Source: Anaeromicrobium sp. (GTDB lineage Bacteria > Bacillota > Clostridia > Peptostreptococcales > Thermotaleaceae). From it: a DNA stretch of 64,000 nt. This document shows positions 46,086 through 55,006 of the stretch, in pieces. The stretch covers positions 1 to 64,000 of the forward strand of contig NZ_JAOART010000023.1 in the NCBI RefSeq assembly GCF_025210435.1, given 5' to 3'. Under the pieces are notes generated by a model. That model did no database searches. It was not told where the DNA came from and saw only the letters and a program-made list of their open reading frames with translations. The first letter of the stretch is position 1, and each line of letters opens with the position of its first letter. The translations under genes were made by a program, and so were the position numbers.

Positions 46086-46320
46086 TGTAGATTTATCATT
46101 TGGAAACTTCCTTTATGTGAGCCTATTTCAGGAAACTATTGAAAATCTTTTCCACCCAAGTCCTTGTCACAAGCGAAAGTGTGAATCTTCGTAGATAGGT
46201 TCATGTGTCATGTTGGAGTAGCATAGGATGTTGTGACGTTCCAGGGTTCCAAAAATTTTCAATCGTTTCCTTTGTAGGCAAGTTACTGTATAAAACAAAT
46301 TTAAAATCAAGAGATCTATA
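46086..46320 (+). repeat. Family A MITE-like repeat, copy 7
   Basis: 235 bp with slightly degenerate ends TGTAGATTT and AGATCTATA. It lies between the terminator and the ABC transporter operon; the ATPase start codon is 15 bases beyond it. Confidence 0.87.
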
Positions 46321-46335
46321 GTTAAGGGGAAAAGT

Positions 46336-47913
46336 ATGAAAAAATTAATAGAAGTAAAAAATTTGACCAAGTATTTTGGGAAAAATAAAGTATTGGATAA
46401 TATAAACCTCCATATTAAGAGGGGAGAAATTTTAGGATTGGCAGGGGCTAATGGCTCTGGAAAGAGTACCCTTATGAATATTTTATTTGGAAGTGAAGTT
46501 ATTTTAGATTCAGGGGGATATGTGGGAGAAGTTTATTTTGAGGATAGGTTAGTAAAGTTACAAAGCTCCTTTAGTGCCATGGAACTTGGCATGGGGATGA
46601 TACATCAAGAATTTACCCTTATACCAGGTATGACCATTCATGAGAATATTAAATTATCAAGGGAAAATACATATAAAGAAACTAATAAAATATTATCAGA
46701 AGAATTTTCATTAATCCATAGGAAAAGGGATAAAGAAGATTCAAAGGAGGCCCTTAAAAGTCTAGGGATAGATGTGGATGTGGACTTGAAGGTAAAGGAT
46801 TTATCTACAAGTTTAAAGCAATTTATAGAAATTGCTAGAGAAATTGATAGAACAAATCTTAAATTACTTTTTTTAGATGAGCCAACGGCAGTTTTAAATG
46901 ACACGGATGGGAAACTATTTTTATCAGTTATAAGGGAATTGTCAAATAAGGGAGTATCCATAGTATTTGTATCCCATAGACTTCATGAATTGAAAGAAAT
47001 TTGTGATAGGGTAATGGTACTTCGTGATGGAAAGGTCATATGCACATACGAAAAAGAAGAGATTAGTGTTAAGGACATTTCCTTTCACATGATAGGCCAT
47101 GAAGTAGTACAGGTAAAGGGTAGTGAAAAAAAATTAGGGAATGATAAAATTTTAGAGTTGGAAAGATTTTCAGTCCATATGCCAGGGGAAGAAATTAAAG
47201 AAATTTCACTAGATGTTTATGAAGGAGAAATTTTAGGAGTAACGAGTCTTTCAGGCCAGGGAAAACTAGCACTGGCATATGGTCTTATGGGAATGTTTAA
47301 TACAGAAGGAAATGTAAGGTTTAAAAATAAAAACTTAAATCCTAAAAATACAAAGAAAAATATAGAAAATGGATTAGTAGTTTTATCTGATGAGAGAAAA
47401 ACCCATGGACTATTACTTGATCATTCTATTATGGAGAATATAACATTTACTGCAAATCAAGTTAATAAGAGCTTTTCAAAAGAAATTTTAGGTTTTAAAA
47501 CTAGCTTTTTAGATAAAAAAAAGATTAGTGTCCATACGGATAAATATATAAATGAATTTGAGATTAAATGTATGTCAAAGGATCAAAATACAAAGGAACT
47601 TAGTGGAGGAAATCAGCAAAAGGTATGTTTAGCCAGGGCCATATCCACTAAGCCAGATTTATTATTAATATCAGAACCTACTAGGGGAATAGATATAGCA
47701 GCAAAAGAAAAAATACTAGAGAGTTTAATAAACATAAACACAAAAGATAAAAACACTATTATAATAGCATCTAGTGAACTAGATGATTTAAAGAGGGTTT
47801 GTGACAGGATAGTTGTACTTTGTGAAGGCAAAATTAGCTCTGTACTCAGTCCAGGGGCATCAGAAACAGAATTTGGACTAGCATTATCAGGAGAGAGGTT
47901 GGGTGAGGCCTAA
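46336..47913 (+). CDS. ABC transporter ATP-binding protein, sugar/nucleoside type (double ATPase)
   Basis: A 525-residue protein with two ATPase modules, as in RbsA/NupO-type importers. Module one has Walker A GANGSGKST at about residue 36 and Walker B LLFLDEPTAVLN. Module two has a degenerate Walker A (SLSGQGKLAL), but a full signature LSGGNQQKVCLARA and LLLISEPTRGID, the family's usual asymmetry. It drives import through the two permeases that follow with one-base and short overlaps. ATG after AAGGGGAAAAG. Confidence 0.88.
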   Translation: MKKLIEVKNLTKYFGKNKVLDNINLHIKRGEILGLAGANGSGKSTLMNILFGSEVILDSGGYVGEVYFEDRLVKLQSSFSAMELGMGMIHQEFTLIPGMTIHENIKLSRENTYKETNKILSEEFSLIHRKRDKEDSKEALKSLGIDVDVDLKVKDLSTSLKQFIEIAREIDRTNLKLLFLDEPTAVLNDTDGKLFLSVIRELSNKGVSIVFVSHRLHELKEICDRVMVLRDGKVICTYEKEEISVKDISFHMIGHEVVQVKGSEKKLGNDKILELERFSVHMPGEEIKEISLDVYEGEILGVTSLSGQGKLALAYGLMGMFNTEGNVRFKNKNLNPKNTKKNIENGLVVLSDERKTHGLLLDHSIMENITFTANQVNKSFSKEILGFKTSFLDKKKISVHTDKYINEFEIKCMSKDQNTKELSGGNQQKVCLARAISTKPDLLLISEPTRGIDIAAKEKILESLININTKDKNTIIIASSELDDLKRVCDRIVVLCEGKISSVLSPGASETEFGLALSGERLGEA

Positions 47914-48953
47914 TGAAAAATAAGATACGAGGACCACAAGTTATAATAGGATTATTTCTTTTTATTATGATAATAACTTCCTATTTTATTGGGATGGATA
48001 TGACCCTCCTATTTAATGAATCCCTTATAAAATTTGCCATGAATGGAGTATTGGTTTTATCCCTAATCCCCATGTTAAATGGAGGCGTTGGAATGAACTT
48101 TGGGCTTCCAATAGGAATAACAGCAGGGTTAGTGGGCATGTGTATATCATTAAATCTAAAATTAACAGGCATAATGGGATTTTTAGTGGCCCTATTATTT
48201 GGTTCAATCATAGGAATAATACTAGGTTTTTTATATGGAATAATTCTAAACAATGTGAAGGGAAAGGAAGATATTGCAGGAACCTTTATAGGATTTTCTT
48301 TTATACCCCTTATGAATTATTTTTGGACATTGGCCCCCTTTACAAATAGAAAGATGTTATATCCCATAGGTGGGAAGGGTCTTAGACCAAGGATTGGCCT
48401 AGGTCCATTTTTTGAGGGTGTATTAGACAATCTATGGGTAATAAACATTGGAAGAATCCAAATTCCCCTTGGACTTTTACTTTTTTATGTTTTTTTATGT
48501 CTTTGTATATATTTGTTCTTTAAAAGTACAAAGGGTAGAGGAATTATAGCAATTGGTGAAAATGAGGATTTTGCCCATCTTTCAGGGTTAGATATAAATA
48601 AAAGTAGAATAGAGGCAGTTATAATGTCTACAGTAATAGCTAGTATAGGAATTGTAGTATATGCACAAAGTTATGGATTCTTAGAACTTTATAATGGACC
48701 CCTTATGATGGCCTTTCCTGCAGTTTCTGCCATTTTAATAGGTGGAAGTATGGGAAGGAGAACTTTCATATCCTATGCTATTGTGGGAACCTACTTATTC
48801 CAGAGTATTTATCTTTTATCAGTACCCATAGCAAATGAACTCTTACTTCCTGAAATATCAGAGATATTTAGGATGATTATTGCAAATTCCATAATCCTTT
48901 ATGCATTACTTAAAAGAAAGGGGCCATATACATATGAAAAGGGTAGGGTATAA
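47913..48953 (+). CDS. ABC transporter permease, sugar/nucleoside type (first)
   Basis: A 346-residue membrane protein of the BPD_transp_2 family with eight to ten helices and the segments MNGGVGMNFGLPIGITAGL and AIGENEDFAHLSGLDINKSR, the latter the coupling loop to the ATPase. Its ATG overlaps the stop of the ATPase gene by one base. With the next gene it forms a heterodimeric channel. No substrate-binding lipoprotein gene is seen in this operon. Confidence 0.85.
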   Translation: MKNKIRGPQVIIGLFLFIMIITSYFIGMDMTLLFNESLIKFAMNGVLVLSLIPMLNGGVGMNFGLPIGITAGLVGMCISLNLKLTGIMGFLVALLFGSIIGIILGFLYGIILNNVKGKEDIAGTFIGFSFIPLMNYFWTLAPFTNRKMLYPIGGKGLRPRIGLGPFFEGVLDNLWVINIGRIQIPLGLLLFYVFLCLCIYLFFKSTKGRGIIAIGENEDFAHLSGLDINKSRIEAVIMSTVIASIGIVVYAQSYGFLELYNGPLMMAFPAVSAILIGGSMGRRTFISYAIVGTYLFQSIYLLSVPIANELLLPEISEIFRMIIANSIILYALLKRKGPYTYEKGRV

Positions 48954-49992
48954 ATTTAAATACGAATATATAGTCCCTTTACTACTTATAATCCTGTCAA
49001 TTATAGGCATACAATTATCAGGACTTAGTGGTAAATTTGTCATAAATCAGGTGATGACAAGATTTATAAGAAATGGAATCATGGTTTTGGCACTAATAAT
49101 TCCCATACGTGCTGGAATGGGAATTAATTTTGCCGTTACAGTAGGTGCCATGATAACCCAGGGAGTAATAATTACACTATTAAATTTTAATATGACGGGT
49201 TCATATACTATCATCTTAACAATAATCCTAAATTTAATACTATCAGTTGTACTAGGTTATTTAATAGGCATGGCTCTTAATAGGGCAAAGGGAAAAGAGA
49301 TGATAACTAGTATTATAATTGGATTTCTTGCCAATAGTATATACCAACTAATATTTTTAGTAGGATTTGGAACAGTTATACCAGCAAGAAATGAGGAGAT
49401 AATATTAACCCGTGGTATAGGTGTTAGAAATATGGTAGATTTACAAGCTTATAGAAATATCCTTGAAAATATATGGGCATTTAAAATAAATGGAGTAACC
49501 ATATCACTTTTTATGATATTAGTAGTATTTTTATTTGGAGGATTTGTATTATATATTTTAAATACGAAATTTGGCCAAAAGGTAAAAGCCCTTGGACTAA
49601 GCTCCCAGAAGGCTAAAACATTGGGAATAGATGTGGATAAGGTTAGAATTAAAGTTATCATATTATCTACCATAATAGCTTCTTTAGGACAGCTATTTTA
49701 TGTACAAAATATAGGTATGCTAAATGTCTATACGGGACATTTAAATACAGATATTTTCTCTAGTGCAGCCTTATTAGCAGGAGGGGCTAGCATAAAGGAT
49801 GCAAAGATAAGGCATGGATTTTTAGGTCTCATATTATTTCACACATTATTTATAGTATCACCTCAAGCAGGTCAAAATTTCTTTAACAACTCATCCCTTG
49901 GAGAATATTTTAGAAGTTTCATAGCCTATGGAACCATAGCCTTTGCCCTTGTAATGAATATAAGAAGGGAAAATAACTTAATAAAGGATTAA
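48934..49992 (+). CDS. ABC transporter permease, sugar/nucleoside type (second)
   Basis: A 352-residue paralogue of the preceding permease: IPIRAGMGINFAVTVGAMIT, and the coupling loop VKALGLSSQKAKTLGIDVDK, then LAGGASIKDAKIRHGFLG. The ATG at 48934 lies inside the end of the previous gene (20-base overlap) and follows AAGAAAGGGG. It completes the membrane part of the importer. The substrate is unknown; nucleosides or simple sugars are typical for the family. Confidence 0.85.
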   Translation: MKRVGYKFKYEYIVPLLLIILSIIGIQLSGLSGKFVINQVMTRFIRNGIMVLALIIPIRAGMGINFAVTVGAMITQGVIITLLNFNMTGSYTIILTIILNLILSVVLGYLIGMALNRAKGKEMITSIIIGFLANSIYQLIFLVGFGTVIPARNEEIILTRGIGVRNMVDLQAYRNILENIWAFKINGVTISLFMILVVFLFGGFVLYILNTKFGQKVKALGLSSQKAKTLGIDVDKVRIKVIILSTIIASLGQLFYVQNIGMLNVYTGHLNTDIFSSAALLAGGASIKDAKIRHGFLGLILFHTLFIVSPQAGQNFFNNSSLGEYFRSFIAYGTIAFALVMNIRRENNLIKD

Positions 49993-50157
49993 ATAGTATA
50001 ATATATTCAATAAAGAAGTGAGAAAATTATACTATAATCTCATAAGATATGAATATTATAGGGAAATTTAGAAGGTCTAGATGAGAAATAATATGATTTA
50101 GTAAGAGTTTAAATTGAAATTGTATCATTTAATTTATGCAACACATACTAAATATAA

Positions 50158-50185
50158 TTGACATGTGGCAGAAAATAGGTACAAT
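50158..50185 (+). promoter_or_regulatory. Sigma-A-type promoter of the polyamine operon
   Basis: -35 TTGACA at 50158-50163, 16-base spacer, -10 TACAAT at 50180-50185, about 50 bases before the speD start. Confidence 0.6.
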
Positions 50186-50234
50186 TAAATTACTAATGTT
50201 AATAAGTTTAATAAAAAAGAAAAGAGGGACCCAA

Positions 50235-51050
50235 TTGCCAAAACTCACAAACAACAAACTGAAACTATATGGATTTAATAATTTAACTAAGTCTCTTAGT
50301 TTTAACATTTATGATATTTGTTATACAGAAACGGAAGAAGATAGAAAAAGATATATTGAGTACATAGATGAACAGTATAACTCAGAGAGGTTAACTAAAA
50401 TATTAACAGATGTTACTAATATTATAGGAGCATGTGTTTTAAATGTGGCAAAACAGGATTATGATCCCCAAGGAGCTAGTGTGACACTTTTAATATCTGA
50501 AGAGGAAGTACCCCTTTATGTATTAGACCCATCTTGTAATAAGGGAATAATAACACCTAAAAGGGAAAATATTGTGGGTCATTTAGATAAAAGTCATGTG
50601 ACAGTCCATACTTATCCTGAAAGCCATCCTGAGAATAATATAAGTACCTTTAGGGTAGATATTGATGTGTCAACCTGTGGTACCATATCACCTCTTAAGG
50701 CACTTAGCTATCTTATAGCCAGTTTTGATTCGGATATTATAACTATAGATTATAGGGTAAGGGGATTTACAAGGGATGTAAATGGTGAAAAACATTTTAT
50801 AGACCATTCAATAAATTCCATACAAGACTATATTAAAGATGAAACTATAAAGAGATATAGTTTAATAGATATGAACATTTATCAATCTAATATATTCCAT
50901 ACAAAAATGAAACTTAAGGATATTGATCTGGATAATTACCTATTCGAAAAAGCTGAATCAGAGTTGTCAATTGATAAAAAGGATGAAATAATTGAAAAGC
51001 TCAATAGGGAAATGACAGAGATATTTTATGGTATTAACCTTGAAAAATAA
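50235..51050 (+). CDS. speD: S-adenosylmethionine decarboxylase proenzyme
   Basis: The TTG at 50235 follows GAGGG by eight bases and gives 271 residues, close to the 264 of the E. coli-type enzyme; an open frame from 50136 would include the promoter. The protein carries [20 protein letters not shown], where Ser at about residue 120 should become the pyruvoyl group after self-cleavage, and [20 protein letters not shown] with the catalytic cysteine. It makes decarboxylated S-adenosylmethionine, the aminopropyl donor for SpeE two genes downstream. First gene of the polyamine operon. Confidence 0.92.
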   Translation: MPKLTNNKLKLYGFNNLTKSLSFNIYDICYTETEEDRKRYIEYIDEQYNSERLTKILTDVTNIIGACVLNVAKQDYDPQGASVTLLISEEEVPLYVLDPSCNKGIITPKRENIVGHLDKSHVTVHTYPESHPENNISTFRVDIDVSTCGTISPLKALSYLIASFDSDIITIDYRVRGFTRDVNGEKHFIDHSINSIQDYIKDETIKRYSLIDMNIYQSNIFHTKMKLKDIDLDNYLFEKAESELSIDKKDEIIEKLNREMTEIFYGINLEK

Positions 51051-51077
51051 ATATTATGGCTAAAGGTAGGATGATTA

Positions 51078-52529
51078 ATGAAAAGAAATCAATATGAAAC
51101 GCCCTTATATACAGCCCTATTAGAATACAGTAAAAAAAATGTAATTCCCTTTGATGTACCTGGTCATAAACAGGGAAGGGGTAATAAGGAGTTAGTGGAG
51201 TTTTTAGGTGAAAAGACTTTAAAAGCAGATGTTAATTCCATGAAACCTCTAGACAACATTGGAAATCCCATAGGCGTTATAAGGGAATCAGAAGAATTAA
51301 TGGCAGAAGCCTTTTTTTGTGATAACTCATTTTTTTTAGTGAATGGAACTTCTGCTGGAGTTCAGGCCATGATCATGAGTGTTTGTCATCAAGGGGATAA
51401 AATTATTATTCCAAGGAATGTTCACAAATCAGCAATTAATGGTTTAATATTAAGTGGGGCCCATCCAATCTATGTGCAACCAGAAATTCATGAAGGTATA
51501 GGAATATCTTTAGGAATATCTGTAGAAAGTTATAAAAGGGCAATAGAGGAAAATCCAGATGCCAAGGCATTATTTGTCATAAACCCAACCTACTATGGTA
51601 TTGTTTCTGATTTAGAAAAAATAATAAGTCTTGGAAAAAAACATGGATTAGTTACTATAGTGGATGAAGCCCATGGAACTCACTTTTACTTTAGCGATGA
51701 TTTCCCAAATGGGGCCATGAAGGTAGGTGCAGATATATCCTCTGTTAGCCTACATAAGACGGGCGGGTCTTTAACTCAGAGTTCAGTTTTATTGAGTAAT
51801 AATGGTCTAGTGGATAAGGGAACTATTAAAACCACATTGAACTTAACCCAATCTACTTCAGCTTCCTATTTACTCATGACCTCATTAGATATAACTAGGA
51901 AAATGTTAGCCACTGAAGGAAAAGATATTTTTCATAGGGTGAGAGAACTAAGTATATATGGAAGAAATGAGATAAATAAGATAGAAGGCTATTATGCCTT
52001 TAGCAGGGAATTAATAGACGACTATTCAGTTTATGACTTTGATGAAACTAAACTTTCCATAAACACTACAAATATAGGATTAACAGGTATAGAAGTATAT
52101 GATATTTTAAGGGATGAATATAATATACAGGTAGAATTTGGTGACTCAAATAATATATTAGCCATAATAAGTGTGGGAGATACTAAGGAAAATATAGATG
52201 AACTCATAAAAGGGTTAAAAGATATTAAACGCAAATACAAAAAAGAAAGAAAAGCCCCCATGAAATTAAATTTCAGAACTCCTTCTGTCATAGTTTCTCC
52301 TAGGGATGCCTTTTATTCAAATAAAAAAAGAGTTAGACTAGAAGATAGTGTGGGAGAGATTAGTGGGGAATCCATAATGGCATATCCACCAGGCATACCT
52401 ATAGTATCACCAGGGGAAAGAATAGATGGTGAAATGATAGAATATATAATGTATTTAAAGGAAAAGGGTAGTATATTAACAGGAACTGAAGATCCAGAAA
52501 TGAATTGGATTAAAGTACTAGGCGTATAG
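51078..52529 (+). CDS. speA: Orn/Lys/Arg decarboxylase, probable arginine decarboxylase
   Basis: A 483-residue PLP enzyme of fold type I (the B. subtilis SpeA size class). VNGTSAGVQAMIMS binds the cofactor phosphate, IVDEAHGTHFYFS has the PLP-nitrogen aspartate, and SSVSLHKTGGSLTQSSVLL contains the Schiff-base lysine at about residue 227. It is placed between speD and speE, so it should supply agmatine or another diamine for polyamine synthesis. Arginine is inferred from context; lysine or ornithine remain possible. No agmatinase gene (speB) is in the operon. Confidence 0.85.
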   Translation: MKRNQYETPLYTALLEYSKKNVIPFDVPGHKQGRGNKELVEFLGEKTLKADVNSMKPLDNIGNPIGVIRESEELMAEAFFCDNSFFLVNGTSAGVQAMIMSVCHQGDKIIIPRNVHKSAINGLILSGAHPIYVQPEIHEGIGISLGISVESYKRAIEENPDAKALFVINPTYYGIVSDLEKIISLGKKHGLVTIVDEAHGTHFYFSDDFPNGAMKVGADISSVSLHKTGGSLTQSSVLLSNNGLVDKGTIKTTLNLTQSTSASYLLMTSLDITRKMLATEGKDIFHRVRELSIYGRNEINKIEGYYAFSRELIDDYSVYDFDETKLSINTTNIGLTGIEVYDILRDEYNIQVEFGDSNNILAIISVGDTKENIDELIKGLKDIKRKYKKERKAPMKLNFRTPSVIVSPRDAFYSNKKRVRLEDSVGEISGESIMAYPPGIPIVSPGERIDGEMIEYIMYLKEKGSILTGTEDPEMNWIKVLGV

Positions 52530-52540
52530 GAGGAAATAAA

Positions 52541-53395
52541 ATGGAATTATGGTACACAGAAGAACATACTAAGAATGCTAAATTTTCAATAAAAGTAGAA
52601 GAACAAATTCATTCAGAGAAAAGTGAATTTCAGAAAATAGATTTCTTTAAATCAAAGGAATTTGGAACATTTTTTACTTTAGATGGACTAATGATGGTTA
52701 ATGAAAAGGATGAATTTATATATCATGATATGATTGTCCATGTACCTATGGCTACTAATCCAAATATTAAGAGAGTATTAGTAATAGGTGGAGGAGATGG
52801 TGGTACAGTAAGGGAACTTACTAGATACAATACTATTGAACAAATAGATATGGTTGAAATAGATGAAAAAGTTGTAAGGGCCTGTGAAAAGTATTTACCC
52901 ATAACTGCATGTAAATTACAAGATAGTAGGGTAAATCTATATTTTCAAGATGGATTAGAGTTTGTTAAAAATACGGATAACGTATATGATCTAATACTAG
53001 TTGACTCAACAGATCCTATAGGACCAGGGGAAGGATTATTTACTGAGGAATTTTATAATAATTGTTTAAAAGCTCTATCAGAAGAGGGCATATTAGTTAA
53101 TCAACATGAAAGTCCATACTATGATAGGGATGCACATGAAATGAAAAGGGCCCATAGGAAAATAAAGAAGTTATTTCCAATAAGCAAAGTTTATCAATTC
53201 CACATGCCAACCTATCCATCTGGTCACTGGTTATTTGGATTTGCTTCTAAAAAATTTGACCCTGTTAAAGATATAAAGGTGAAGGCGTGGAATGATTTAG
53301 GGTTAAAAACCAAGTATTATAATACGGATTTGCATGTAGGTTCTTTTGCTCTACCTACTTATGTTAGGGAACTGTTAGAAAGTGTAGATGAATAA
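52541..53395 (+). CDS. speE: Spermidine synthase (polyamine aminopropyltransferase)
   Basis: A 284-residue protein with FFTLDGLMMVNEKDEFIYHD, the S-adenosyl binding motif VLVIGGGDGGTVRELTRY at about residues 80-98, the acidic VEIDEKVVRACEKYLP and the active-site DLILVDSTDPIGPGEGLF. It transfers aminopropyl groups to putrescine. The gene follows speA after 11 bases with AGGAGG and is the last of the operon; a terminator follows. Confidence 0.93.
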   Translation: MELWYTEEHTKNAKFSIKVEEQIHSEKSEFQKIDFFKSKEFGTFFTLDGLMMVNEKDEFIYHDMIVHVPMATNPNIKRVLVIGGGDGGTVRELTRYNTIEQIDMVEIDEKVVRACEKYLPITACKLQDSRVNLYFQDGLEFVKNTDNVYDLILVDSTDPIGPGEGLFTEEFYNNCLKALSEEGILVNQHESPYYDRDAHEMKRAHRKIKKLFPISKVYQFHMPTYPSGHWLFGFASKKFDPVKDIKVKAWNDLGLKTKYYNTDLHVGSFALPTYVRELLESVDE

Positions 53396-53404
53396 AGTTA
53401 TAAG

Positions 53405-53448
53405 AATCCTAGTATTTAGCGACTAATGTCCTATGCTAGGATTTGTTT
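53405..53448 (+). terminator. Terminator after speE
   Basis: Arms AATCCTAG and CTAGGATT with a 23-base loop, followed by TGTTTTA. Confidence 0.7.
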
Positions 53449-53467
53449 TATGAAAATGGGCCTAGAA

Positions 53468-53496
53468 TTGACGGTTGTATTAAAAGCATGTAGAAT
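53468..53496 (+). promoter_or_regulatory. Sigma-A-type promoter of spo0M
   Basis: -35 TTGACG at 53468-53473, 17-base spacer, -10 TAGAAT at 53491-53496, followed by the GAAGGGGG ribosome binding site and ATG at 53539. Confidence 0.65.
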
Positions 53497-53538
53497 GAAT
53501 ATGTGGAAATTTCCAGTATATTGAAGGGGGTATGACAA

Positions 53539-54315
53539 ATGGGTTTTTTTAAAAATGCAATGGCAAGTATGGGAATAGGAAGTTCTAAGGTTGATACTAT
53601 TTTAGATAATGATAGGGTACAGGTAGGATCTCCTGTGACAGGAAGAATCTCTATTAAAGGTGGAAAAGTAGAACAGAAAATAGATAATATTTATCTTAAG
53701 GTTCAAACAGAATATAAAAAAGAATCAGGAGATGATGAATATACATTGACAGATACGGTTCAAAAGATTACTATTCCAATTGGAGAAGTAATTCAGCCAA
53801 ATCAACAGGCTAATATACCATTTCAATTTATCTTATCCCCTGATGTGCCTATAACAGCAGGTAAGACGAAAGTTTGGATTTATACAGGATTAGATATAAA
53901 AAGGGCCTTTGACCCAACGGATGAGGACTATATAAATGTATTGCCCCATCCATATATGGAGGTAGTTTTAAATGCCATTCAAATTCTTGGTTTTCGAGTA
54001 AGACAGGTGGAAAACGAATATATCAATTCTAACAGTGAAAAGGAATTTGTTCAAGAATTTGAATTTGTACCAGTATCAGGTATGTTCAAAGGCCATTTAG
54101 ATGAATTAGAAGTAGTATTTGGAATCTACAATGATGGAATTAGACTTTGGCTTGAAATCGATAGAAAAGCAAGGGGCTTAAAGGGGCTGTTTGCAGAAGT
54201 CTTTGACATGGACGAAACAAAGACAAATCTTCAGATCCATGTACAAGAACTACAAAAGGGACCAGAGTATATAGCAGAAAATCTTGGAAGATTTATTCAA
54301 TCTTACTTGAGATAA
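53539..54315 (+). CDS. spo0M: Sporulation-control protein Spo0M
   Basis: A 258-residue arrestin-like protein of the SpoOM family: FKNAMASMGIGSSKVDTILD, then VGSPVTGRISIKGGKVEQKI, IPFQFILSPDVPITAGKTKV, and a C-terminal helical part. B. subtilis Spo0M influences the timing of sporulation and cell division; here it supports a spore-forming host. Own promoter, GAAGGGGG site, no operon partners. Confidence 0.9.
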   Translation: MGFFKNAMASMGIGSSKVDTILDNDRVQVGSPVTGRISIKGGKVEQKIDNIYLKVQTEYKKESGDDEYTLTDTVQKITIPIGEVIQPNQQANIPFQFILSPDVPITAGKTKVWIYTGLDIKRAFDPTDEDYINVLPHPYMEVVLNAIQILGFRVRQVENEYINSNSEKEFVQEFEFVPVSGMFKGHLDELEVVFGIYNDGIRLWLEIDRKARGLKGLFAEVFDMDETKTNLQIHVQELQKGPEYIAENLGRFIQSYLR

Positions 54316-54529
54316 TAGATGTATATAGATTTCTTATTTTATAGATTAAAATAATTTGTAGTTTTTGTAATCTTCTTAGCTGGAATAAAGTGCCCTATAA
54401 AGAAGTAGGTTCAGTAATGGTATTCGTTTAGGCAAAACATACCGTCTATATGTCCTTGGATTATTTTGTGTTAAAACAAAGTTCGAATTTACATGAAATT
54501 TGAAAATTTGTAAAATATATATAAATATG

Positions 54530-54812
54530 TTATTATTAGGTAAGCACATAAATAGGAGAAGTAAAAATTACTAATAGCTTGTGAACAAGGTGAGATATGC
54601 TAGAGTCTTCTAAGACTATGCAGATTTTGTACGAATTCACGTATTTATGCGAAAGTAATTTCGAAAATCAACAGACTAAAGAACTGGGGCTTGTTTAGGA
54701 TCTATTTTATAGGTAATGAACTATACTATATTAATGGTATAATGTGAGCATTTTATGCGAAACTTAAGCACTCTAACTCTTATCGTAAAGATATGAGTTA
54801 GAGTGCTTTTTT
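54530..54812 (+). ncRNA. Candidate structured RNA ending in a terminator
   Basis: The 690-base gap between spo0M and the BCCT gene holds no protein gene. From about 54530 it carries a run of short hairpins: CTTGTGAACAAG, AGTCTTCTAAGACT, TACG-AATTCA-CGTA, CGAAAGTAATTTCG and TATAC/GTATA. The phrase TTATGCGAAA occurs twice. It ends in a strong terminator (13-base arms AGCACTCTAACTC/GAGTTAGAGTGCT at 54767-54807, then T6). A TTGAAA near 54500 with TATAAA after a short spacer may be the promoter. It fits a stand-alone RNA or a long leader; no known class was recognised. Confidence 0.5.
54767..54812 (+). terminator. Strong terminator of the candidate RNA
   Basis: A perfect 13-base stem, AGCACTCTAACTC/GAGTTAGAGTGCT, followed by TTTTTT. 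It separates the candidate RNA from the BCCT gene. Confidence 0.88.
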
Positions 54813-54816
54813 AATT

Positions 54817-54978
54817 TAAGGCATATTCAAAAAATAAATTAGTCATTTCACTGGTTATTTGAATTATTTTCTTCGTTATGGTGTCTCTTACATATGTTTA
54901 ATATGCTCGCTTACCATGCCTTGAAAATAATCCAAATTCCTCAGAGATCTGACTAGTTTATTTCTTTCATATGCCTTA
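54817..54978 (+). repeat. Family B MITE-like repeat, copy 3
   Basis: 162 bp between TTAAGGCATAT and ATATGCCTTA, inserted directly behind the T-run of the terminator and ahead of the BCCT gene's ribosome binding site. Nearly identical to copy 2. Confidence 0.87.
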
Positions 54979-55006
54979 AGAAAATATCTAATAATAAGGA
55001 GGAAAA

